Of a stretch of 64,000 bases of DNA, positions 23,061 through 33,660 are shown piece after piece (the first letter of the stretch is position 1; each line of letters opens with the position of its first letter). Location: positions 56,752,001 to 56,816,000 of the forward strand of contig CM032232.1 of NCBI GenBank assembly GCA_019009955.1. Direction: 5' to 3'. The notes beneath the pieces were generated by a model. The model had not been told where the DNA came from. It searched no databases and was given only the letters and a program-made list of their open reading frames with translations. The position numbers were made by a program, and so were the translations under genes. The stretch comes from Riptortus pedestris. Its lineage: Eukaryota; Arthropoda; Insecta; Hemiptera; Alydidae.

Positions 23061-23770
23061 TGAGCCATTCTAGGCCAGAAAAAACATTTCTTCAATTCTG
23101 TCACATATACACATTTATTTAATCCCCCACACGTTTCTAGTGTCCACTCTCCGTTTCATCGGGCTATTTCTATACAAATGTTGAAAAAAAGTTTGTCAAT
23201 TATTGATCTCATCTCACTATGTATTCTAAATTTCTTTGTAAAAGTAGCCGAAGAGTAGAAGTGAGGGTTCAAATCTACTGCGTGTTGTATGTGTGTGAAC
23301 AGGTATATGTAAACTCGTAGATATTTGTATATCTAACCTCTACAGTGGATTCCCGCTGAATGAGTACGGCAGGCCTTGCAGTGGTCTCGACAGGCCTATA
23401 GCCCTTCCTAGACTTGAGCCATCGGTCGCACATCCTAACAGCTGTTTACCCAAGCCCCGAAAGGCAACAACTGTACCCTCCCCACCCGACTAATAGGATG
23501 AAACCCTACTCGATCGCTTCCCTTTACAAACAGAAGGCTTCTTCTGCTTACACTATTTTTTTTCTACATTACTGACAAAAAGGGGTTTTGGTCGTCATTT
23601 TGTATTAAGTAACATCTTATTCGTCGTGAGTTAAAACGAGAGCGGTGGAGGTCCAATGGATATATTTATTTAGGAGCACCTGCGATTAAACGATTTCGCT
23701 CAAACCTCTGCAAAGTAAAATACAAACAAAATTATGAAAAGTGAACTATTATGTAGAAACAACACATAAA
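23061..23770. other. Unassigned stretch with a GC-rich patch
   Basis: 23340-23530 is clearly GC-richer than its surroundings (for example CGGCAGGCCTTGCAGTGGTC) but has stops in all frames I read and no splice-bounded exon. It may be part of an unrecognised element. Confidence 0.35.
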
Positions 23771-23779
23771 AAAACAGCG

Positions 23780-24049
23780 TCCGTCACGCTGGGGCTGCGA
23801 AAACTAAGGAGATTTCCCTCGTGCAGGTATAAAACACTACTATCCCATCTCACCACAAATTTTCTATTTCAATGTACAAAACAGATGAGTGATGAGGCGA
23901 GGTCGGACAAAACAGATAACTCTCTTAATATTTGAGTTACGCTACACATAACAATAACTGTAGACCATCAATAGCTTAACAAGATTAGTTTTAGATAACC
24001 GCGTCGTGAATAAACCTTAGAAGCTGTTTTCGCTTAAGGAAATCTGCAT
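23780..24049 (+). mobile_element. HINE short form with both termini (270 bp)
   Basis: Starts TCCGTCACGCTGGGGCTGCG and AAGGAGATTTCCC. It ends with GCTTAAGGAAATCTGCAT. Most of the interior, including the TA tract, is deleted. Both ends are present but the 3' end is mutated. Confidence 0.6.
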
Positions 24050-24138
24050 ATTAAACACAAGTACTAAACACAACAAATAAAACTTAAATTCAAGTAATAA
24101 ACATTAAAGTTAATAAGCACGCAACAATTTATAAAAGG

Positions 24139-24882
24139 TCTGTCACGTAGGGGCTGCCTAAACTAAGTCGATTTCCCACCAGCTGGTATGCCAAACTCCT
24201 GATGTCATCTCACCATATAATCTCCATTTCGGAATAAAAATCCGATGTGTGGAACTGGGGGTTTTCAAGAGGCTGAAAACAACGAAGTACGAGTAGTATT
24301 CTGTATTTATATGTAAAAAACCGATGAGTAGAAAGGGGGAGGGTTTACTGAAAGCAGAAAACAGGAAAGTAGGAATAACTAGCATAATGCTGGAATTACT
24401 AAAGCTGCATAGTGCAACAACTATAGAAAATCAAAAGTTTAACAATATTGGTTCTATAATATTTTATGATCCGACTCGTAATAATGAAGATAGTTTTAAT
24501 TTTCTAAACCCCCCCCCTTCTAAGCCACCACTATTCCAAGTCCAATTTCAGCCAATAACAAATGTGATCATTAGTGTTCACTGAAACGTCTTAATATCGA
24601 ATACCGTATAGATGAAATAAACATTTTCGAGTAAAGAACCAAAAACCTCAACTGATAACTTCATCGCATTATTTGCATATCTTTCAAAAAGTAGAAGTTC
24701 AATGAAAAAAATATTTGGTATTTAACCTTGGAATGAAGTGGTTCATGATATAAAAGGTTATAATTAATATGACATGAGTAGGAGTGGCGGTTTGCTGAAA
24801 ACTGAAAAATGCAAATGTACCGGTTAATATTCAAGATAGATTTAAATATGCTGTGTATGTATATATATATATATATATATAT
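24139..24882 (+). mobile_element. HINE long form, 5' part of nest 1
   Basis: Starts TCTGTCACGTAGGGGCTGCC, then GATTTCCCACC and the 'ATGTCATCTCACCATATAAT' 5' variant. It carries two successive interior units and runs into (TA)n at 24859-24882. Its 3' part resumes at 28356 after two inserted elements. Confidence 0.72.
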
Positions 24883-26735
24883 AAAATTGTAGCCTGTGTC
24901 TGTACATTGATTTTTTTCTCGAAATTTCACGATAACTTTTCGTTTCACATGTCATAGACACCATAACTGCATTTTGTTTCTTTGGTGTCTGTTTGTTTGT
25001 TTGTTTGTTTATTTGTTTGTTTGTTTATTTGTTTGTTTGTTTGTTTGTTACCTTTTCACGCATAAACGGCTGAACCGAATTTTATGAAACTTGGTATGTA
25101 TATTACTACTAACCCAACTTAGACTTGAGTGGGGGTTATAAGGGAAGCGTGAAGTTAAAAATAGCGATATTTCGTTTCCTATTGGTTTTTCGGCAAATAT
25201 GAACATAACAAAAGTTGTTTATTTTTTTATGTAGAGTAACTTTTGTTATATACACTTTTTTCGTATACCGAATTATAAACGAGATATACGCTGAAACCTA
25301 TAGCGGAAGTGAACAATTTTATTTGGGACAAAAGACCCAACCGAAATATATAAAACTCGGTATATGTATTAGCACTAACGCTTTCATTATAACAAGCCAT
25401 ACCAACATTTCTAGGGACGGGCAGGAGTGGGGGTTATGAGGGAAGCCAGAAATTAAAAATAGCGATATTTCGTTTCCTATTAGGTTTTCGGCAAATATGA
25501 ACAGAGCAAAAGTTGTTTATTTGGTAATTTAGAGTAACATTTGTTATATATACTTTTTTCTTATAACAAATTATAAACGAGATATACGCTAAAACCTATA
25601 GCAGAAGTGAACAATTTTATTTGGGACAAAAGACCCAACCGAAATAAATAAAACTCGGTATGTGTATTAGTACTAACGCTTTCATTATAACGAGCTATAC
25701 CAACATTTCTAGGGACGGGCAGGAGTGGGGGTTGTAAGGGAGGCCAGAAATTAAAAATAGCGATATTTCGTTTCCTATTGTTTTTTTGGCAAACATGAAC
25801 ATAACAAAAGTTGTTTATTTTGTTATTTAGAGTATCTTTTGTTATATACATTTTTTTCTTATACCCAATTATAAACGAGATATACACTATAACCTATAGA
25901 GGAAGTGAACTATTTTATATGGCACAAAAGAATCAACCAAACTAAATAAAAGTCGGTATGTGTATTAGCACTAACGCTTTCATTATAACAAGCCTTGCCA
26001 ACATTTCTAGGGACGGGCAGGAGTGGGGGTTATAAGGGAAGCCAGAAATTAAAAATAACGATATTTCGTTTCTTATTGGTTTTTTCGCATATATGAACAT
26101 AACAAAAGTTGTTTATTGTGTAATTTAGAGTAACTTTTGTTATATTCACTTTTGCCGTATACGGAAGTATAAATGAGTTATACTCTAAAAACTATAGAGG
26201 GAGTCCACAATTTTATTTGGCACAAAAGACTCAACCGAACTAAACCAAACTCGGTATTTGAATTAGTACTAACGCCTTCCTTATAATAAGCCATAAACAT
26301 TTCTAGGGATGGGCAGGAGTGGGGGTTATATGGAAGGCCTGAAATTAAAAATAGTGATATTTCGTTTCCTATTGCTTTTTCAACAAATATGCACATAACA
26401 AAAGTTATTCGTTTTGTTATTTAGAGTAACGTTTGTTACATGCACTTTTGCCGTATACGGAAGTATAAATGAGTTATACGCTAAAACCTATAGCGGGAGT
26501 CCACAATTTTATTTGGCACAAAAGACTCAACCGAACTAAACCAAACTCGGTATTTGAATTAGCACTAACGCCTTCCTTATAATAAGCCATACGATCCACA
26601 TAAACGACGGGTGTTAACCCTAAACACTGGGACGGGTAAATGTCATAATATTGTGCAAAGTAAAGCCTTGCCAAAAATATACCACCAACATTCAGCCCCA
26701 AATGAATTCCCGAGCGAAGCCGGGTATCTCAGCTA

Positions 26736-26736
<1 letters not shown>
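24883..26736 (-). mobile_element. 298-bp-unit array element A
   Basis: Minus orientation. The right end reads ACTAGCTGAGATACCCGGCT then TCGCTCGGGAATTCATTTG. The left end has the segment CGGTTCAGCCGTTTATGCGT, an (AAAC)n run (as TTTG at 24985-25050) and a TTACGATAACTTTTCG-like block beside the TA tract. Between lie five direct units starting at 25201, 25499, 25797, 26095 and 26391 (spacing 298, 298, 298, 296). Each unit carries GTTTCCTATTGGTTTTTCGG and CAGGAGTGGGGGTTATAAGG. No intact open reading frame spans units. Confidence 0.75.
25201..26600. repeat. Tandem array, 298-bp units, element A
   Basis: About 4.7 units in head-to-tail order, visibly 85-95% alike by eye. Open frames at 25215, 25561, 26178 and 26474 are echoes of the unit and not genes. 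Confidence 0.9.
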
Positions 26737-26785
<49 letters not shown>

Positions 26786-27081
26786 TAGTGGTCATAGAAA
26801 TTGCATCACTTAAAAATAATGAATGATCTCCTTGAACCAATATTGTTCTTGACTTTTGATAATTTTTAAATCTATTGTAAAAGAAAATAGTATGCTATTA
26901 GCCATAAAAAATGATTAAAACCCAAATAAGAAATTTATAATATTCATAAAATAATAAATTAAATCTTTAGTCTTAATGAGTAATTTAAGAAAAAAAAAGT
27001 TTTTTTACATAATCATATGAATTTATTTAGAAAAATGGTATAAAACCATTAAAAATACATTAATTGAAATATTAATATTAA

Positions 27082-28164
27082 TTAGTATTTTGTTGAACCA
27101 CCATTAGCCCTGGTTTGAGTCGACCAAATTTTTTATTATTTCGTCACTAATCTCCTCATTCCAAACATTTTTGATTGCTTGCTTCAACTCATCTTTATCC
27201 TTAGGCTTCGTAATATTAATTTTTTTCTTTATTATCATCCACAAGTTTTCAATGGGATTTAAATCTGGGCTATTGCCTGGCCATGGTAGCGCTGAGATCT
27301 TGTTTTCTGTTAAAAACTGCTGGACCTATCCAAAACACAATGGTAAAGGCAATAGAAAATAATGTATCTTACAGCTAACATATTTTTTTATATAAATAAA
27401 TAATTAACTTGCCAATTTGGCTCTATGGCATGGAGCAGAATCATCTTGAAAAATGAAGTCTCCGCAGTGTGTAAGATGAGAATTCATTGAGGGAATCAAA
27501 CTCTCTTCCAAAATTTTCTTATATTTTTCTGCATTAACCGGACCTTCTATGAAGTTCATTTTGCCAATTCCAAAGTAGGAAAAACATCCCCAGACCATCA
27601 CACTTGCTGGATGTTTCACTGTTTTTAATGTACAAGATTCTTCAAATCTTCCATTTGGCATCTTTCATTTGGCAGACGTCGAACGTATGGAGAACCATCA
27701 GAACTGAAGATGTTGAACTTATTCTCATCTGAAAACATCACTTTCCTCCAGTCATCAGATGTCCAAGTTTTAAAATTTATTGCCCAATTTAGCCGAGATT
27801 GTTTCATTTTGTTGTTAAGAAATGGTTTTTTTGCTGGTTTTCTTGCCCATAAACCTTTTTCTCTTAATCGTCTGCCCACTGTTTCTCGACTTACTTCTGC
27901 TAAATTGCTATCTGCTAGATCTCTAGATATTTCCTTAGCAGTTTTGAAGCGATTTTCTAGAGATAATCTCATCATCATGCGATCTAAACGCTCATCCGTC
28001 TTCCTATTCCTTCCAGTCCAGTTTTTTATTATTCTGGCCACAGTGGATTGGTTGCACCTCACCCTCTTTGCTATCTCACGAGAAGAAATTCCTGCTTCAG
28101 CAAATGCCACTATTTAAACATTTTGCTCATAAGACATTTGTTTGAAATTCAGTCTATTGGACAT
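27082..28164 (-). pseudogene. Tc1-type transposase, inactivated
   Basis: Starts at ATG 28164 (MSNRLNFKQMSYEQNV), with a TAA at codon 17 (28116-28114). Then come the helix-turn-helix region (SSREIAKRVRCNQSTVARI), a second DNA-binding half ending REKGLWARKP, and MFSDENKF (first Asp). A frameshift lies near 27660. VMVWGCFSYFG, FQDDSAPCHRAK (second Asp) and, after a likely 87-nt intron, NSPDLNPIENLW (Glu) follow; the spacing between the last two catalytic residues is 34. A second frameshift near 27105 precedes the ancestral ending RANGGSTKY and TAA at 27084-27082; the present frame stops at 27106-27104. One stop and two frameshifts make it non-functional. Confidence 0.88.
27326..27412 (-). other. 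Likely 87-nt GC-AG intron in the transposase
   Basis: The frame breaks after AK-L at 27413, with donor TTG|GCAAGT. It resumes in phase 0 after GGATAG| at 27325 with VQQFLTENKI. Removing the segment restores the family sequence and the 34-residue catalytic spacing exactly. An AT-rich insertion is the alternative. Confidence 0.6.
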
Positions 28165-28355
28165 AATAATAGGAAATAACGTGCTTAATGTTGGATTACA
28201 TGGGGACAACTGAGCTATGAGTCACTGATTACATCTCTCTCTAATACTAGTAGGTAAACAAATTCATTCCCACAGATTGTATAGACATTTAGGATTAAAA
28301 AGATAACAGCCATCTATGGCCTATAGGTGGTGCAATTTCTTTGACCATGACTGCA

Positions 28356-28490
28356 TATATAAAATTTTGAATGGACCTCATTTTCGTCATCTCTTGGGTA
28401 GGATCGATGGACATTTGAAGACATTTTTTGAAAATCGCGCCATGAGTACGACCTCTATAACAGATCTGGCGATCTTAAGCAATCTGCTAA
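28356..28490 (+). mobile_element. HINE 3' part of nest 1
   Basis: Short TATATA, then AATTTTGAATGGACCTCATT, the 3' block and GATCTTAAGCAATCTGCTAA at 28490. It completes the element that began at 24139; the hairpin is partly decayed. It ends 52 bp before synaptotagmin exon a. Confidence 0.75.
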
Positions 28491-28542
28491 AATGATCGTT
28501 TATTTGTAAACTTGTATTTGTGACACTGGTTTGCTGTTGCAG

Positions 28543-28710
28543 ATGTTCAATGTGGCTAAGGAAGAAGCAGCTGTCCAGCCGTCCAGCCCTGGATTGGAAA
28601 GTGTTGCTCCAGCACTGGACATCACTGGAGGTCTCCAGCCCACTCTATGCAGGACCCCCTCACTCTCTTCACACACCTCCATCGACTCAAACCTATCTAT
28701 ATCCAAGCAG
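28543..28710 (+). CDS. Syt12: Synaptotagmin exon a: linker, residues 1-56
   Basis: Acceptor TTTGCTGTTGCAG precedes 28543 and donor AAGCAG|GTAAGC follows 28710. It is 168 nt, 56 codons, phase 0 at both ends. The product is rich in Ser, Pro and Leu with no domain, as expected for the linker between membrane anchor and C2A. It is assigned to this gene because its frame continues without a stop into the next exon and its composition fits a synaptotagmin linker. It lies only 52 bp after one HINE end (28490) and 57 bp before the next (28768). Confidence 0.72.
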
Positions 28711-28767
28711 GTAAGCTGTCTACCTTAGCATATCAGAACAAATAGAAATATCTGCTATCATAAAAAG

Positions 28768-29256
28768 TCCGTCATGCAGAGGCTGCGTTAACTAAGCAGA
28801 TTTCCTAAGTGCATCACGTATTTGCATTTATCAAAAACCGTAAAAGCTCAATGAGTACAATATTTGGTATTTAGGCTTCAAATAATGTGCTTCATAATAT
28901 AACAGCTTATTTTTAATATGATAGGAGTAGGAGGTTTACTGAAGAGCGAAAACTAAAAAATGCAAATACCATGGTTAATAATCAAGATATTCAAAAAACG
29001 TATATAACATATATACATTTATTTAATTATTAGAACATTACATTTGCAATAAGATTGATTCTATACATTTTTTCGATCCGACGTATAACAACGGAGATAT
29101 TTCAAACTTTCGAAATTCTCCCCCTCTAAACCCACCCATCCCTCTGGTCCGATTTTAGCCGTTAACGAACTCGACCCTTAGTTTTGTATGACACGCATAT
29201 ATATTGGATTTTGGTTACGATGAAATAAAAATTGCGACCGCTAGGGTGGTAACAGG

Positions 29257-29294
<38 letters not shown>
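28768..29294 (+). mobile_element. HINE 5' part of nest 2
   Basis: Starts TCCGTCATGCAGAGGCTGCG 57 bp after the donor of exon a, then AAGCAGATTTCC and one interior unit. It reaches GCGACCGCTAGGGTGGTAAC and the TA tract at 29258-29294, which is broken by element B. Confidence 0.75.
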
Positions 29295-29296
<2 letters not shown>

Positions 29297-30633
29297 TAGC
29301 TCAGATACCCGGCTTCGCCCGGGAATTGATTTGAGGCTGAATGGTGATGGTATTTTTTTGGCAAGGCTTTACTTTGAACAATATTTTGACATTTACCCGT
29401 CCCAGTGTTTAGGGTTAATACCCGTTGTTGGCATTTGTTAATAATAAAATTAATTTTTTATGTAAGTCTTCACTGTCCTCCAAATTGTTATATTTCCCGT
29501 CTCCTGTGCATTATGCATAGATTTCAGCTATTAAGGACAAAATATTAACATTGATTTGAATTAATTTTTCCAGCTGAGGTACCTGATAGTTCAAATAGGA
29601 ATGATTTGTTGAGCATATCAGTATTTCTACGCAAATTACTTGCTCCATACATTGTTCCTGGAGAAATGTATAAAAAAAAAAGTTAATCTAAATAACAAAG
29701 TAAACAACTTTTGTTATGTGCATATTTGTCGAAAAACAAATAGACAATGAAATATCGCGAATTTTTATTTCAGGCCTCCCTTATAACCCCCACTCCCGTT
29801 CTAACCTAAACATTTTAATATAGCTTATAATCATGGAAGAATTAATGCTAATTGACATACCGAGTTTTGTTGAGTTCGGTTCAATCGTTAGCGCCCAATA
29901 AAATAGTTGACTCCCGCTTTAGTTTATAGTGTACATCTCGTTTATACATTGTTAAAAGACAAAAATGAATATCACAAAAGTTACTCTAAATAACAAAATA
30001 AACAACTTTTGTTATGTTCATATTTGCCGAAAAACCAATAGGAAACGAAATATCGCTATTTTTGATTTCAGGCCTCCCTTAGAACCCCCACTCCTGCCCG
30101 TCTCTAGAAATGTTGGCATGGCTTATTATAATGAAGGCGTTAGTCATGATACACATACCGAGTTTTATTTAGTTCGGTTGAGTCTTTTGTGGCAAATAAA
30201 ATTGCTCACTTCCGCTATAGGTTTTAGCGTATATCTCGTTTATAATTCAGTATACGAAAAAAGTGTATATAACAAATGTTACTCTAAATAACAAAATAAA
30301 CAACTTTTGTAATGTACATATTTGCCGAAAAACCAATAGGAAACGAAATATCGCTATTTTTAATTTCAGGCTTCCCTTATAACCCCCACTCCTGTTCGTT
30401 TCAGAGGATATTAATATAGCCTAAAGTCTAAGTTGGATTAGTAGTAATATACATACCAAGTTTCATAAAATTCGGTTCACCCGTTTATGCGTAAAAAGGT
30501 AACAAACAAACAAATAAACAAGCAAACAAACACATACGAAAGAAACAAAATGCAGTTATGGTGTCTATGACATGTGTAACGAAAAGTTATTGTGAAAATT
30601 CGCGAAAAAAATCAATGTATAGACAGAGGTTAC

Positions 30634-30637
<4 letters not shown>
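29295..30637 (+). mobile_element. 298-bp-unit array element B
   Basis: Starts ACTAGCTCAGATACCCGGCT in the TA tract. It has three units in opposite orientation to element A (shared landmark CAACTTTTGT at 29705, 30003, 30301), then AATTCGGTTCACCCGTTTAT, an (AAAC)n-like run and TTACAATTTTA into the next TA tract (30640-30690). Confidence 0.75.
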
Positions 30638-30693
<56 letters not shown>

Positions 30694-30694
<1 letters not shown>

Positions 30695-31806
30695 CTAGCT
30701 CAGATACCCGGCTTCGCCCGGGAATTCATTTGAGGCTGAATGGTGATAGTATTTTTTAGGAGGCTTTACATTGCACAATATTTTGGCATTTACCCGTCCC
30801 AGTGTTTAGGATTGATACCCGTCGTTGCCGTGGATTTGCTAATAATAGAATATTTGTTCGATAAGGCTTCACTATCTTCGATATTTTTATATTTCCCGTC
30901 TCTTACACATGTAAATATGGTGATTTTTTATTTCAGGCCTCCCTTATAACCGCCCTCCCGTTCGAACCTAAAAATTTTAATATAACTTATAATTATGGAA
31001 GAATTAATGCTAATTGACATACCGAGCTTTGTTAAGTTCGGTTCAGCCGTCAGTGCCCAATAACATTGTTGGCTCCTGCTAAAGTTTTAACGTATAACTC
31101 ATTTATACTTAGGTATACGACAAAAGTGAATATAACAAAAGTTACTCCAAATAACAAAATAAACAACTTTTGTTATGTTTATATTTGCGGAAAAACCAAT
31201 AGGAAACGAAATATTGCTATTTTTAATTTCAGGCTTCCCTTATAACCCCCACTCCTGCCCGTCCATAGAAATGTTGGTATGGCTTATTATAATGAAGGCC
31301 TCACTGCTAATACACATACCGAGTTTTATTTAGTTCGGTTGAGTCTTTTTTGGCAAATAATATTGTTGACTCCCGCTATAATTTTTAGCGTATAACGCTT
31401 TTAAACTTCGGTATACGACAAAAGTGTATATAACAAAAGTTACTCTAAATAACAAAATAAACAACTTTTGTTATGTGTATATTTGCCGAAAAACCAATAG
31501 AAAACGAAATATCGCTATTTTTAATTTCAGGCTTCCCTTATAACCCCCACTCCTGTTTGCCTCAGAGAAAATTAATATAGCCTAAAGTCTAAGTTGGGTT
31601 AGTAGTAATATACATACCAAATTTCATAAAATTCGGTTCAGCCGTTTATGCGTGAAAAGGTAACAAACAAACAAACAAACAAACAAACAAACAAACAAAC
31701 AAACATACACGAAAGAAAAAAAATGCAGATATGGTGTCTATGACATGTGAAACGAAAAGTTATCGTGAAATTTCGCGAAAAAAATCAATGTACAGACAGA
31801 GGTTAC

Positions 31807-31813
<7 letters not shown>
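30694..31813 (+). mobile_element. 298-bp-unit array element C
   Basis: Same orientation and ends as element B: ACTAGCTCAGATACCCGGCT at the left; CGGTTCAGCCGTTTATGCGT and (AAAC)n at 31663-31703 at the right. Two unit cores lie at 31164 and 31462. It is separated from B only by a TA tract, so B and C may be a tandem insertion or a duplication. Confidence 0.75.
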
Positions 31814-31857
<44 letters not shown>

Positions 31858-31935
31858 AAATTTTAAATGGACCTCATTTCCATTATCTCCTGTGTAGGAT
31901 CGATGGACATATGACGATATTTTTTGAAAATCCCA
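31814..31935 (+). mobile_element. HINE 3' part of nest 2, truncated
   Basis: TA tract to 31853, then AAATTTTAAATGGACCTCAT and the 3' block to about 31935, where it switches to HINE interior without the hairpin. Confidence 0.6.
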
Positions 31936-32215
31936 TCCTGAGATCTGAAGGCGGAAAATAAAAAAAATACCTCGGTTAATGGGTGATATAGAGAAAACCT
32001 GAATAACATAACATTTATAAAATATAAAATTACCAACAAGATTGTTTATATACAAAATTTCGATCTGACTCATAAGATCGGAAATATTTTAAATTTGATT
32101 TTCCTCCATTAAACCCCTCCCCCACGTCCTTCTCCGAGTCTGATTTCAGCTATAAACGAACTATGATCATTAGTTTTACAACGAACGGTTATATATCGAG
32201 CTCGTTAATGTTAAA
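31936..32215 (+). mobile_element. HINE interior fragment
   Basis: Interior unit from AAGGCGGAAAATAAAAAAAA to ATATATCGAGCTCGTTAATG, ending in a run of A next to the following HINE start. Confidence 0.6.
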
Positions 32216-32225
32216 AAAAAAAAAG

Positions 32226-32716
32226 TCCGTCACGCAGGGGGTGCGTAAACTAAGCAGATTTCCCACGTGATGTTTTACATTAGAGAAATCCGCCTAATAA
32301 CAGCTGTAGTAGGAAGGGATCTCTAAACCTATTCACGAGGGACGAATAGTTCTGGAACGGCCACTAGAGCTCTCGGCGGAGAGTCCGGAACATGGCGGGG
32401 TTCCGTCGACCACACACACAATACAAATGCAAATATCTCGGTTAATATTCAAGATACAGAATAAATGTATAGAACAATATTTATAGTAAATTTAATTTCC
32501 AATAAGATTGATTCTATAGAATTTTTCGATCCGACGCATAATAACGGAGATATTTTGAATTTTCAAAAATCCCCCCCTCTAAACCCCCCCCTCCCACTGG
32601 TCCGATTTCAGCCATTAACGAACTTGATCTCTCTTTTTACGTAAAACGCTTGAATATGAAGTTTGGTAACGATCAAACAAACATTGCGACCGATAGAGCG
32701 TGAAGATACAAATATA

Positions 32717-32774
<58 letters not shown>

Positions 32775-32899
32775 ATTTTGAACGGACCTCATTTTCGTCA
32801 TCTCCTGGGTAGGATCGATGGACATTTGAGGAAATTTTTCAAAACTCGCGTCATGAGTACGACCTCAATAGCTGATTTCCCTTAAGGGAAATCTGCTAA
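32226..32899 (+). mobile_element. HINE copy with both termini, rearranged 5' interior
   Basis: Starts TCCGTCACGCAGGGGGTGCG with AAGCAGATTTCCCACGTG. At 32300-32410 there is a GC-rich insert not seen in other copies. The usual interior resumes at 32425, TA tract at 32716-32770, and a perfect hairpin GATTTCCCTTAAGGGAAATC with TGCTAA ends at 32899. It has the best-preserved 3' end in the window. Confidence 0.75.
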
Positions 32900-32939
32900 T
32901 ACAACCATTAGAGCGGTAACAGACAGTACCTATGTATAT

Positions 32940-33080
32940 ATATAATTTCGAAAGGTCATTTTTGTAAGCTAGGTAGAATCATGTCCATGGATCCTTCCTA
33001 GATGACATTTGAGTAAATTTTTCGAAAATCGCATCATGAGGACAACCTGAATATCTGATTCCCCTCATGGAAAATCTAAA
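32940..33080 (+). mobile_element. HINE 3' block fragment
   Basis: TATATATAATTTCG, then a diverged 3' block with GATTCCCCTCATGGAAAATC, a mutated hairpin. Confidence 0.5.
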
Positions 33081-33545
33081 ACTTCACCCATGAGTGTATC
33101 ATATATTGGTCCCCATATCTTGGGAGGGTTGGTTGGATTTATCATCTGAATATTGTTGTCTATAGAGGCGTGGGGGGGGGGGGGCACGTGGACAGAGGAA
33201 TGCTTTTAAGACGGCCGGAGATTGCTCGTCCATTTTCTAGTGCATAATCTCACTGCCTCCAAAATACCATCGCTCATTTAATAACATTCTATCTGCTATC
33301 TCCCAGTATGTGAGCATCATTAAAAACCGCCTAGATATTTGACAAAATGTCCCCGGGAGTTATTCTAAATTAATCATTCTTAATACGCGAGCAGAGCCCT
33401 TGCGCAATATATAGCTATAAGGACAATCACATGGATACCTATCAACTCCGTGTAAACGCCGTATGTAAAAAGGCTTAATATAGGAGTTGATGAATTGGAG
33501 TTAAAGAATGCAAAGAACTCCATTAAAATATTAAGGCTAGAACAA
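33081..33545. other. Unassigned intron sequence
   Basis: Includes a run of about 12 G at 33173-33184. No gene or known repeat. Confidence 0.35.
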
Positions 33546-33549
33546 AACG

Positions 33550-33660
33550 TCCATCAAGCTGGTGTTGCGTAAACTAAGCGAAGTTCCCATTTACTTCAAA
33601 GCTACTGAGAGTAACTTTTGGTTTTACATGAAACTCTTGAGAACTCGATTTCACACGATA
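33550..33660 (+). mobile_element. HINE 5' end fragment
   Basis: TCCATCAAGCTGGTGTTGCG then AAACTAAGCGAAGTTCCC; the element breaks off within about 110 bp. Confidence 0.5.

Larger units (their letters stand above)
26782..28355 (-). mobile_element. Tc1-type DD34E transposon with terminal inverted repeats
   Basis: Left end CAGTAGTGGTCATAGAAATT and right end (reverse complement) CAGTCATGGTCAAAGAAATT differ at few positions, giving about 27-bp terminal inverted repeats. TA precedes the left end, and TATA lies just beyond the right end, as expected for TA target duplication. The length, about 1.57 kb, is normal for Tc1. It contains one transposase gene on the minus strand. It sits inside the TA tract of HINE nest 1, beside array element A. 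Confidence 0.85.

Noticed and set aside
25215..26701. Series of 70-110-codon open frames in the 298-bp arrays (also 29965-30291)
   Set aside because: They recur with the repeat unit, are closed by stops within each unit, and match no family.
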